9,778 nucleotides of DNA from assembly GCA_937875645.1 (NCBI GenBank), contig CALLXO010000005.1, forward strand, positions 1-9,778. The letters are read 5' to 3'. The translations under genes and the position numbers were made by a program. Shown here piece by piece: positions 1 to 6,609 of the stretch; the first letter of the stretch is position 1, and every line of letters begins with the position of its first letter. This DNA is from an uncultured Clostridia bacterium. GTDB taxonomy: Bacteria > Bacillota > Clostridia > Christensenellales > CAG-314. The notes under the pieces are model-generated. The model was not told the DNA's origin. It did no database searches and saw only the letters and a program-made list of their open reading frames with translations.

Positions 1-2
1 AT

Positions 3-1280
3 TTCACAGGGCTCTCCCGTGAAAATTACGGCGAGGACTCCGGGTTTTATCCGCTGGGCTCCTGCACAATGAAATACAATCCTCGTGTAAACGAGGTAAT
101 AGCAGGCAATAAGGCTTTTGCTAATATTCATCCTTTACAAGAGGCAGATACAGTAAAAGGCTGTAAGCAAGTGATGGACGAGTTATCAGACGATTTATGC
201 GCCATTACCGGTATGGATGCTTTTACTTTGCAACCTGCGGCAGGCGCACATGGCGAATTTACCGGTATTATGCTAATAAAAGCATATCACATGAGCCGCT
301 CTGATACTGCACGTACAAAAATTATTGTACCGGACAGTGCTCACGGCACAAATCCAGCTAGTGCGCATATGTGCGGTTTTGATATTGTCAGCGTAAAAAG
401 CAACGCTCAAGGGGGCGTAGATATTGAGGAGCTAAAAAAAGTTGTAGGCTCAGACACGGCAGGTTTAATGCTTACCAATCCTAATACTGTAGGGAAGTTT
501 GACACTAATATTTTAAAGATAACAGAAATTGTCCACGATGCGGGCGGTTTATGTTATTATGACGGGGCTAACTTAAATGCAGTAATGGGGGTAGTGCGTC
601 CGGGAGATATGGGCTTTGACTGTATGCATATAAATATTCATAAAACGTTTAGCACTCCCCATGGCGGCGGCGGACCGGGGGCTGGACCTGTGGGCTGCAA
701 AAAAATATTAGCAAGCTTTTTGCCTACACCCGTTTACGGAAACCTACCCGAAGACTATGACGAAAAAAAGAGCATAGGCAGAGTAAAAGTCTTTGACGGC
801 AATTTTTCCGTTTTGGTAAAAGGTTTAGCATATATTAAAACATTAGGCAAGGAAGGCATAAGAGACGCAGCGCAAAAAGCGGTATTAAACGCAAATTATT
901 TGCTTTCCTTAGTTAAAAAGGATTTTGAAGTAGCTTATGACGGTATCTGCATGCACGAATTTGTTTTGACTTTGCAAAAATTAAAGGAGGAAACAGGCGT
1001 ATCAGCTATGGACGTGTCCAAAGCAATGCTGGATTATAATATGCACCCGCCTACAATGTATTTCCCCTTAATTGTAAGCGAAGCTCTTATGTTAGAGCCT
1101 ACGGAAACGGAAAGCAGGGAAACGCTAATTAAAGCCGCTCAGGTATTAAACACAATAAAACAACAAGCAGTTGCCGATGCTGCTGCCCTGCACGAAAGCC
1201 ATAAAACTACCGTAAAAGGTAGAGTAGACGAGGTGCGCGCGGCACGCCAACCTGTATTAAAATACGATTTCCAAAAATAA
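3..1280 (+). CDS. gcvPB: Glycine dehydrogenase (decarboxylating) subunit 2, P-protein beta, 5'-truncated by window edge
   Basis: This is the PLP-binding half of the split glycine decarboxylase (P-protein) of the glycine cleavage system. With GcvPA it decarboxylates glycine and passes the aminomethyl group to lipoyl-GcvH in the cytoplasm. The frame is open from the first complete codon at position 3, and the residues before the ATG at 69 (FTGLSRENYG..., then PLGSCTMKYNP) are the conserved start of this family, so the ATG at 69 is internal. 425 codons are visible; the family usually has about 480-490, so roughly 60 are missing upstream. The PLP motif NIHKTFSTPHGGGGPG has its Schiff-base lysine encoded at 642-644, and DSAHGTNPASA is encoded near 336-368. 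The C-terminus (RQPVLKYDF) looks complete. gcvPA is expected just upstream, outside the window. No promoter or glycine riboswitch is visible in this part. Confidence 0.96.
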   Translation, partial: FTGLSRENYGEDSGFYPLGSCTMKYNPRVNEVIAGNKAFANIHPLQEADTVKGCKQVMDELSDDLCAITGMDAFTLQPAAGAHGEFTGIMLIKAYHMSRSDTARTKIIVPDSAHGTNPASAHMCGFDIVSVKSNAQGGVDIEELKKVVGSDTAGLMLTNPNTVGKFDTNILKITEIVHDAGGLCYYDGANLNAVMGVVRPGDMGFDCMHINIHKTFSTPHGGGGPGAGPVGCKKILASFLPTPVYGNLPEDYDEKKSIGRVKVFDGNFSVLVKGLAYIKTLGKEGIRDAAQKAVLNANYLLSLVKKDFEVAYDGICMHEFVLTLQKLKEETGVSAMDVSKAMLDYNMHPPTMYFPLIVSEALMLEPTETESRETLIKAAQVLNTIKQQAVADAAALHESHKTTVKGRVDEVRAARQPVLKYDFQK

Positions 1281-1327
1281 ATAACTACCAAAAAATTAAC
1301 AATTAAATGTGTGAGCTTTCTTAATGG

Positions 1328-1348
1328 GGGAGGACAAAATGTCCTCCC
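1328..1348 (+). terminator. Perfect hairpin behind gcvPB, probable terminator
   Basis: GGGAGGAC (1328-1335) pairs perfectly with GTCCTCCC (1341-1348) around an AAAAT loop, 48 bases after the gcvPB stop. The tail (TGTTAGTTTG) is only partly T-rich, so this is a weaker intrinsic terminator than those behind the lipoprotein gene and proS. It could instead be an mRNA 3'-end stabiliser. Confidence 0.5.
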
Positions 1349-1504
1349 TGTTAGTTTGCAAAGTAAAAAGGCATTTTCGCCGATACTTTAGTTTAATTCT
1401 GTTTAGTTCGCTTTTGTTAGCCTTAAACATAAAGGAAGGAGCGAAGAAAATAAAAACATTTTTATCAGAAAGGAATAAAATTGATATTCTTTTTTATACT
1501 ACAA

Positions 1505-1510
1505 AAAAGG
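1505..1510 (+). promoter_or_regulatory. Ribosome binding site fixing the LysM-CAP start
   Basis: AAAAGG ends 8 bases before the ATG at 1519. It supports this start over the upstream in-frame ATG at 1324, which has no such site. Confidence 0.6.
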
Positions 1511-1518
1511 ATACAAAT

Positions 1519-2205
1519 ATGAAAGCAATAAAAAATTTATCATTAAAATTTCTTATTTTTGCACTGCTAATTATGAGCTTGTCTTTTTGCGTACAAGGCA
1601 TTGCTTTTGCTGCGGACGAGGGCGAAAGCGTCAATCAAGAGGTTGAAGTTCTTTTAGCTCCTACAACATACAAAGTACAGCCGGGCGACAGCATGTGGAA
1701 GATAGCGGTCAGGTTTGAAATAGGATTAGCAGAACTAATAAAAGCAAATCCGCAAATAAGAAACCCCGCTTTAATTTATGTAGGACAAATAATAAATATC
1801 CCCGAGGGAGCACCCTTAAAAAGTTTTGAGGACGAAGTAATAAGGCTTGTAAATGTTGAAAGGGCAAGAAACGGCTTGCAAGCTCTGCAAGCAAACTGGC
1901 AAGCATCAAGAGTAGCACGGATAAAGTCGCAAGATATGATAACCAATAGGTATTTTAGTCATACTTCGCCGGTATACGGTTCGCCCTTTAAAATGCTGGA
2001 AAGTTATGGTTTAAGGTTTTCGGCGGCGGCGGAAAATATAGCAAAAGGTCAGCGTACGGCGCAAGAGGTGATGAACAGTTGGATGAATTCACCCGGACAC
2101 AGAGCAAATATTTTAAGCAGAAGCTTTACTCAAATTGGAGTGGGCGCTGCAAAAGATGCAAGCGGTGTTTTGGTTTGGACGCAGATGTTTTTAAAACCAG
2201 CTTAA
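1519..2205 (+). CDS. Secreted LysM-CAP domain protein (YkwD/SafA-like)
   Basis: A 228-residue exported protein. Residues 1-31 form a classical signal peptide: MKAIKNLSLK, then a hydrophobic core, then AFA before the predicted cut near residue 31. Residues about 50-95 form one LysM peptidoglycan-binding module (TYKVQPGDSMWKIA ... GQIINIPEG). Residues about 103-228 form a bacterial CAP/SCP domain of the YkwD type, with the expected H148 (FSHTSP), E172 (AENIA) and H194 (SPGHRANIL). LysM should hold it to the cell wall or spore cortex. The biochemical role of bacterial CAP domains is poorly defined. SafA of Bacillus is a LysM spore-coat protein and YkwD-type CAP proteins are common in spore formers, so a spore role is possible but not shown here. 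The start at 1519 was chosen for its signal peptide and ribosome binding site. It appears monocistronic. Confidence 0.93.
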   Translation: MKAIKNLSLKFLIFALLIMSLSFCVQGIAFAADEGESVNQEVEVLLAPTTYKVQPGDSMWKIAVRFEIGLAELIKANPQIRNPALIYVGQIINIPEGAPLKSFEDEVIRLVNVERARNGLQALQANWQASRVARIKSQDMITNRYFSHTSPVYGSPFKMLESYGLRFSAAAENIAKGQRTAQEVMNSWMNSPGHRANILSRSFTQIGVGAAKDASGVLVWTQMFLKPA

Positions 2206-2237
2206 AAAAGGATTAGCAAATTATTTTAAGAATAAAC

Positions 2238-2309
2238 AACGCCGAAAAAATAAAGTGCGCCAAAAAAGTTAGATAGATTTGTTTAGGGCACTTGAAAAGG
2301 CGTTTTTTT
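2238..2309 (+). terminator. Two-tier hairpin with T-run, possible terminator of the LysM-CAP gene
   Basis: AACGCC (2238-2243) pairs with GGCGTT (2299-2304). Inside it, AAGTGC (2253-2258) pairs with GCACTT (2288-2293), extended by CC/GG across a one-base bulge. Seven T residues follow from 2303, as in an intrinsic terminator. The outer stem is short and the apical loop is 24 bases, so the call is tentative. The rest of the gap to 2428 shows no gene and no clear promoter. Confidence 0.4.
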
Positions 2310-2428
2310 ATTACAGTGGTAACCGAATGGCAATTAATTATAAGCACATCACACTAAAACGCCAAAAATGCCTCAATTATTGGATATTTCCGCATTATTT
2401 TTATTTCTATGCGTATTAAAATAGTACT

Positions 2429-3394
2429 ATGTACAGAAAAAAGACTGTTTTGCTTAGTAGCCTTACTAACCCATCAAGTAGCCCTGTGGGGGTGGTGGGC
2501 TTTGTTAGCGACGGAAAAACAACACGTGCTCACGTCAACGTGAGCGGCTTAAACGACCGAGCGCGTCATTTTGTTGCGTCCCTCGTGGACGGCGTATTTT
2601 GCGTTAAGCCGCTGACTAAGTTTTCAAATTTTGTTTATACTTTCGAAAACAGTCAGTTAGAAAAATCTGACTGTGTGGTGCTGGAAGGAGAAGAGCTCGC
2701 CCCTGTTTGTTTCGGTAGCAGTTATGGCAGCCTTTTTACCAAAGAGTTTCTAAACAGCATACGGCAAAAAATCAATGGCGGTACAAGTGAACAAACGCAA
2801 AAAGCAGATGCAAAAATAATTTATCCCGACCCGATTTTAGCAACAGATACCAAAAAAGAAAATGACGAAGAAGAAGTAATAAAAGCTCAAGAAGCGACAG
2901 CGACAAAAAAAGAACAATCGCCCTTTGAGGGGGATTATGAAGGTTATATAGCAGCAGCGCCCAATTACTTTGAGGGTAATGATATTTCCTTAAAAAACTC
3001 AAAAAATTTGACTGCAAATGTAAGTTTATCTGATTATTCGCAAGCGTTGCAAAAGTTTTACAGTGAGCCGACAGACACCTTCTATTACGAAAGCGTGAGG
3101 GAGGAATTACAGCGTGTTTTTGACAGTTTTGAGCCGTATTTTCCTTTGATTAAAAAATACGAAAATAGTTTTTGGGTTAAAATAACAGACAAATACGGAC
3201 GCTTTTTTTCCTTAGGGTTAGTTAGCGATGGTGACAATCCACAATACATATGCTATGCTTTGCCAAAACCGTTAAAGCGTATAGAAGAAAAACTTGAAGA
3301 AATATCTGTCTTTGACGAAAAAGGGGCGACGCTTTATTTTTATCTTATTTATCAATCTGCAGCCGACGGAAAAGTAAAACAAAACGCGGCATAG
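2429..3394 (+). CDS. Conserved hypothetical protein: two domains joined by a charged linker
   Basis: A 321-residue protein of unknown function, with no signal peptide or membrane segment, so probably cytoplasmic. Residues about 15-117 look like a compact beta-rich domain (VGFVSDGKTTRAHVNVSGL ... LAPVCFGSSYGS). Residues about 118-200 form a low-complexity linker rich in K, E, A and T. Residues about 218-316 form a second domain with FWVKITDKYGRFFSLGLVSD, PQYICYALPKP and YFYLIYQSAADGK. From memory this two-domain layout resembles an uncharacterised clostridial family whose C-terminus carries a WVKI ... YICYGVPG ... YQDA pattern; I cannot name it and no function follows from it. The ATG at 2429 is the only Met in the frame after the stop at 2417-2419, but no ribosome binding site precedes it, so translation may start at a non-ATG codon or be weak. 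The first part is GC-richer than its neighbours. Confidence 0.8.
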   Translation: MYRKKTVLLSSLTNPSSSPVGVVGFVSDGKTTRAHVNVSGLNDRARHFVASLVDGVFCVKPLTKFSNFVYTFENSQLEKSDCVVLEGEELAPVCFGSSYGSLFTKEFLNSIRQKINGGTSEQTQKADAKIIYPDPILATDTKKENDEEEVIKAQEATATKKEQSPFEGDYEGYIAAAPNYFEGNDISLKNSKNLTANVSLSDYSQALQKFYSEPTDTFYYESVREELQRVFDSFEPYFPLIKKYENSFWVKITDKYGRFFSLGLVSDGDNPQYICYALPKPLKRIEEKLEEISVFDEKGATLYFYLIYQSAADGKVKQNAA

Positions 3395-3487
3395 ATAGTT
3401 TTTATATTTAAGCAGAATTTGTTTTTTAAAGAAAATATAACATTATTGTGCAATTATTTTTTAAAAATGCCTAAGAGATACACCAAT

Positions 3488-3552
3488 TTTGATGCAAATA
3501 CTTGCAAAAATTATACATAGCGGTTATAATATTTGATATGCAATTTGCAAAA
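3488..3552 (+). repeat. Imperfect direct repeat with internal dyads around the lipoprotein promoter, candidate operators
   Basis: Two copies of TTTGAT-N7/8-TTGCAAAA lie at 3488-3509 and 3532-3552, about 43-44 bases apart. Each holds an inverted repeat: TGCAA-ATAC-TTGCA (3493-3506), overlapping the -35 box, and TGCAA-T-TTGCA (3539-3549), near or just past the expected transcription start. The spacing is close to four helical turns. This suggests a dimeric repressor with two sites, but TTTGCAAA is a common AT-rich word here and the call is inference. Confidence 0.4.
3502..3530 (+). promoter_or_regulatory. Sigma-A-type promoter of the lipoprotein gene
   Basis: TTGCAA (3502-3507) and a perfect TATAAT (3525-3530) are separated by exactly 17 bases. 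Transcription would start near 3537, giving a leader of about 34 bases with AGGAG at 3560-3564 before the ATG at 3571. Confidence 0.75.
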
Positions 3553-3570
3553 GCTATTTAGGAGCTTGAT

Positions 3571-5007
3571 ATGACAAAAAAGACTATAATTATTATTGCT
3601 TTACTTTTGGCGTGCGTGTGCATTTTTGCTTGCTGCGCTAAAGAGTCCTTCAAATTTGATGCGCTTAAAGTGGATGCTATGGAAGGTGAGCTAACAAGTA
3701 ATGGCGGAGTATCTGTCAGTTACAAGGGGTATACCTATTTCATTAACGGTGACGTAGGCAAATTTGACATCGACAACACCTTCGGCAAGGTAAAATACGG
3801 CGCAATATGCCGCATAAAGACAGAATATATCCTTGACGACTCTTTTGTTGACCTTGACATAGGCAGTGCGGAATACAACACCAAAACAGAAAACAAGGTG
3901 GAAATTTTAGCCCCAAAAGCATATTTCAACAATAACACAGCAACAAATTCTTTAAACGGCTTGTTTATTTTTTCTGACCGTTTATATTATACTACGCCCT
4001 CCACCACTACCGACAAAAACGGAGCGGTGCAAAATACCTTTTTGGACATTATGAGCGTAAAATTAGACGGTACAGATACCAAAAGACTATATACGGTAAA
4101 CAGCAACACATATGAAATGATGTTGAGCCAAGTAGGTGATAAGGTATACGCTTCCTACGTAAACGAAAATAAACTTTATTGTATAAATTTATTTGATGCA
4201 AAACCGCAAGCGGAGGAAATTGTTGACAATGTTAGCGCATATAAATTTGACGTAAACAGCGGCAAAATAGCTTTAACTTTAAATATTATAGTAAAGAAGG
4301 AAAATCAGGCAACAGAAATAACCTTAAAATATAATACAATCAATTTATTTACGCCTGGCGACGAAAAAGTTACTCTCGTATTGTCAGGGGAACGTAAATC
4401 AGAGCAAGACGTAAGCTATGACGTAAGCGCAATACTGCAAAGGATACAAGACAATTATATTTACTTTGCTGTTACTAATGACGCTCACGGCAGAGACGGT
4501 ATTTATCGCATTGGCACAGACCAAAGGGATGTTATGTTTAGTACGGTAACGCCTGAAACAAATGCAACTTTCAAAAAGATGAGCACGCAAAACTTATTGG
4601 AAAACGGCATTCTTTATAAAGAAGGACAAAATGAATATATAATATTTTACAATTCAAGCGAAAAATATATTCAGCTCTTTAATATAGCTAACGGAAACGT
4701 AAGCAATTTACTGTATACCACTTCCGCCCCCACCTTTGTAGGTATAAATAATGGCAAATTATTTTACACAGCAATAAACCTTTATTATGTGACGCTTACA
4801 GAAGGCGAACAAGACAGCGGAATAATGCTTTCAACAATAACAAATGCTGTAAGTTGGGCAGGCTTTGATATTTATGACGATTACGTTTTGTATATGGCGG
4901 CAACAGAAAACAGCGATGTTTATTTGTCCAGCGCTAAAATAATTGATAAGGGCGAAGATATTCAACAAATTTTTATAGGGATATATTCGGAACAGGAAGA
5001 GGAATAA
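3571..5007 (+). CDS. Putative lipoprotein with DUF5050-like beta-propeller repeats
   Basis: A 478-residue exported protein. It starts MTKKT, followed by a hydrophobic stretch and a lipobox-like IFACC at residues 18-22, so it is probably lipidated at C21 or C22 and held on the outer face of the membrane. Phe at -2 makes the lipobox slightly atypical. The rest is beta-rich, with recurring blade-like pieces: YKGYTYFING (51-60), LFIFSDRLYYTTP with IMSVKLDGTD (131-169), DNYIYFAVT with DGIYRI (304-324), NGKLFYTAINLYYV (404-417) and DDYVLYMAA (446-454). The pattern 'display, then named value' is typical of DUF5050/prolow-density-receptor-like propellers in clostridial surface proteins. Its ligand is unknown and no catalytic motif is visible. 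It has its own strong promoter, AGGAG six bases before the ATG, and a strong terminator behind, so it is probably transcribed mostly alone. Confidence 0.8.
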   Translation: MTKKTIIIIALLLACVCIFACCAKESFKFDALKVDAMEGELTSNGGVSVSYKGYTYFINGDVGKFDIDNTFGKVKYGAICRIKTEYILDDSFVDLDIGSAEYNTKTENKVEILAPKAYFNNNTATNSLNGLFIFSDRLYYTTPSTTTDKNGAVQNTFLDIMSVKLDGTDTKRLYTVNSNTYEMMLSQVGDKVYASYVNENKLYCINLFDAKPQAEEIVDNVSAYKFDVNSGKIALTLNIIVKKENQATEITLKYNTINLFTPGDEKVTLVLSGERKSEQDVSYDVSAILQRIQDNYIYFAVTNDAHGRDGIYRIGTDQRDVMFSTVTPETNATFKKMSTQNLLENGILYKEGQNEYIIFYNSSEKYIQLFNIANGNVSNLLYTTSAPTFVGINNGKLFYTAINLYYVTLTEGEQDSGIMLSTITNAVSWAGFDIYDDYVLYMAATENSDVYLSSAKIIDKGEDIQQIFIGIYSEQEEE

Positions 5008-5024
5008 ATTTTTAAGGGTTAATT

Positions 5025-5055
5025 ACTAACGCCGACTTCTGTCGGCGTTAGTTTT
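5025..5055 (+). terminator. Strong intrinsic terminator between the lipoprotein gene and proS
   Basis: A perfect 12-bp stem, ACTAACGCCGAC (5025-5036) with GTCGGCGTTAGT (5041-5052), around a TTCT loop and running into TTTT (5052-5055). It begins 17 bases after the lipoprotein stop and ends 26 bases before the proS ATG. Confidence 0.85.
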
Positions 5056-5081
5056 AAAGGAAATATATAAGGACAAAAAAT

Positions 5082-6515
5082 ATGGAAGAAAAGCAATTTG
5101 TAAAAGAAGTAGCGGATATAAAAACTAATTATCCGCAGTGGTATACCGACGTTGTGCTAAAGACTCAGCTTGCTGATTACGGACCTACAAAAGGCTGTAT
5201 GGTCATTCGTCCCTACGGTTATGCTATTTGGGAAAATATTCAGAAGGAATTAGACATGCGCTTTAAAGCAACAGGACATAAAAACTGTTATTTCCCTATG
5301 CTGATACCCTTTTCTCTTTTGCAAAAGGAAGCGGAGCACGTCGAAGGTTTTGCTCCCGAAGTTGCTTTGGTTACAAAAGCCGGCGGTGAAACGCTGTCCG
5401 AGCCATTGGTGATACGGCCAACAAGCGAAACTATTATTTGCGAGATGTACAGCAAGTGGGTGCAGTCTTATCGTGATTTGCCTTTAAAATACAATCAGTG
5501 GGCAAACGTTTTGCGGTGGGAAAAAACGACACGTCCTTTTTTGCGCACTTCGGAATTTTTATGGCAAGAGGGGCATACTGTGCACGCTACGAGGGAGGAG
5601 TCGCAAAAAGAAACTCTGGACATGCTTTATCTTTATGCCGAGTTTGCTAAAAACGTCCTTTGCTTGCCAGTAGTTATTGGCAAAAAGACAGAAAAGGAAA
5701 AATTTGCCGGTGCCGAAAGCACTTTTGGAATGGAAGCCATGATGCAGGACGGCAAAAGTTTGCAGGCAGGCACCAGTCACCATTTTGGCGATAAATTCGC
5801 ACGGGCATATAATATCCAGTATCTTGACAAAGCCGGCACTCATAAATACGGGTGGCAGACAAGTTGGGGAGTGTCCACACGCCTAATAGGAGCAATTATT
5901 ATGGCGCACGGTGACCAACGGGGTTTGGTTTTGCCTCCCCCTGTTGCACCAATTCAGGCAATTGTATTGCCCATTGCCATGCATAAGGAAGGAGTGAGCG
6001 AAAAAGCTCAAAAACTAATCGACAGATTAATTGCGGCGGGTATTCGTTGCGAAGGCGATTTTTCAGATCAGTCCACCGGATGGAAATTTAATCAATATGA
6101 GATGTTAGGAGTGCCAATAAGGTTAGAATTAGGTCCTCGTGATATTGAAAAGGGCGTAGTAAGTTTAGCCCGACGTGACAACGGCGAAAAATTAATTTTG
6201 CCGATAGCGGATATCGAGGACAAGGTAAAAGATTTGTTGGAAGAAATAAGAGTAAATATGTACAACAAGGCAAAAACCTTTATGGATTCACGCATAGTGG
6301 AAGCGCACAATTTAAAGCAAATGGAAGAGGCAATAAATGGCGGTAATTTTGTTAAAGCTATGTGGTGCGGAGAGGCGGAATGCGAAAATAAGATAAAAGA
6401 GATGTTTTCTGCTACTGCCCGTATTATGCCTTTTGACCAAACGCCTATTGATGACAAATGCATAGTGGATGGCACAAAAGCCGACAAGTTAGTAATTTTT
6501 GCAAAAGCCTATTAA
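5082..6515 (+). CDS. proS: Prolyl-tRNA synthetase, type 3 (archaeal/eukaryotic-like short form)
   Basis: A class II aminoacyl-tRNA synthetase that charges tRNA-Pro with proline in the cytoplasm. At 477 residues, without the editing insertion of the long bacterial form, it is ProS type 3. Visible are motif 1 (around TGHKNCYFPMLIP, 64-76), the RPTSE loop (112-116), motif 2 (VLRWEKTTRPFLRTSEFLWQEGHT, 143-166), motif 3 (GAIIMAHGDQRGLVLPPPVAP, 270-290), the anticodon-binding domain (about 291-395), and the type-3 C-terminal domain ending in FAKAY. The C-terminal zinc knuckle is only partly kept: C429, C434 and C460 are present, but the fourth position is D463 (CIVDG instead of CxxCG). AAGGA lies 8 bases before the ATG. 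The upstream gap is too short for a T-box leader, and a terminator sits directly in front, so its promoter is not evident. Confidence 0.97.
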   Translation: MEEKQFVKEVADIKTNYPQWYTDVVLKTQLADYGPTKGCMVIRPYGYAIWENIQKELDMRFKATGHKNCYFPMLIPFSLLQKEAEHVEGFAPEVALVTKAGGETLSEPLVIRPTSETIICEMYSKWVQSYRDLPLKYNQWANVLRWEKTTRPFLRTSEFLWQEGHTVHATREESQKETLDMLYLYAEFAKNVLCLPVVIGKKTEKEKFAGAESTFGMEAMMQDGKSLQAGTSHHFGDKFARAYNIQYLDKAGTHKYGWQTSWGVSTRLIGAIIMAHGDQRGLVLPPPVAPIQAIVLPIAMHKEGVSEKAQKLIDRLIAAGIRCEGDFSDQSTGWKFNQYEMLGVPIRLELGPRDIEKGVVSLARRDNGEKLILPIADIEDKVKDLLEEIRVNMYNKAKTFMDSRIVEAHNLKQMEEAINGGNFVKAMWCGEAECENKIKEMFSATARIMPFDQTPIDDKCIVDGTKADKLVIFAKAY

Positions 6516-6538
6516 AAAGCGCGCAATGCGCTTTTTTT
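6514..6538 (+). terminator. Intrinsic terminator of proS
   Basis: AAAAAGCGC (6514-6522) pairs with GCGCTTTTT (6528-6536) around GCAAT, with seven T residues at 6532-6538. It overlaps the proS stop codon. The flanking A and T runs could let it work on both strands. Confidence 0.85.
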
Positions 6539-6600
6539 ATAAATCATTTTAAATTTATCGAAAAATTAGATGCATTAAAAATACTACAATGCTAATATTT

Positions 6601-6605
6601 AGGAG
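6601..6605 (+). promoter_or_regulatory. Ribosome binding site fixing the HAD gene start
   Basis: AGGAG lies 4 bases before the ATG at 6610. The upstream in-frame ATG at 6589 has no such site and falls inside a TACAAT (6585-6590) that could be a -10 box, though no matching -35 is seen. Confidence 0.6.
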
Positions 6606-6609
6606 AACA

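Larger units (their letters stand above)
1281..1518 (+). other. Non-coding leader before the LysM-CAP gene
   Basis: This gap holds the hairpin at 1328-1348 and otherwise no supported gene. The LysM-CAP frame stays open back to an ATG at 1324, but that ATG has no ribosome binding site, sits at the hairpin, and would put 65 residues before a normal signal peptide. A Shine-Dalgarno-like AAGGAAGGAG (1432-1441) has no start codon at a useful distance. I found no convincing -35/-10 pair; TTGCAA at 1356-1361 lacks a -10 at 16-18 bases. Confidence 0.5.

Noticed and set aside
1296..1325. Possible promoter TTAACA-N18-CTTAAT after gcvPB
   Set aside because: Weak -10, and the transcript would begin inside the hairpin at 1328-1348.
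1324..1518. 65-residue N-terminal extension of the LysM-CAP protein, with a hydrophobic stretch
   Set aside because: No ribosome binding site, overlaps a hairpin behind gcvPB, and a complete signal peptide with its own ribosome binding site begins at 1519.
2311..2345. tRNA-like look of the segment around GTGGTAACCGAATGG
   Set aside because: No cloverleaf, no TTCGA loop and no acceptor stem can be built.
2409..2540. Small open frame starting ATGCGTATT, overlapping the start of the unknown gene
   Set aside because: About 43 residues, no ribosome binding site, low-complexity Trp-rich product, and lies out of frame over a better-supported gene.
6092..6487. 131-codon minus-strand open frame inside proS
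   Set aside because: Antisense shadow of a well-conserved gene; no start signals or recognisable domain.
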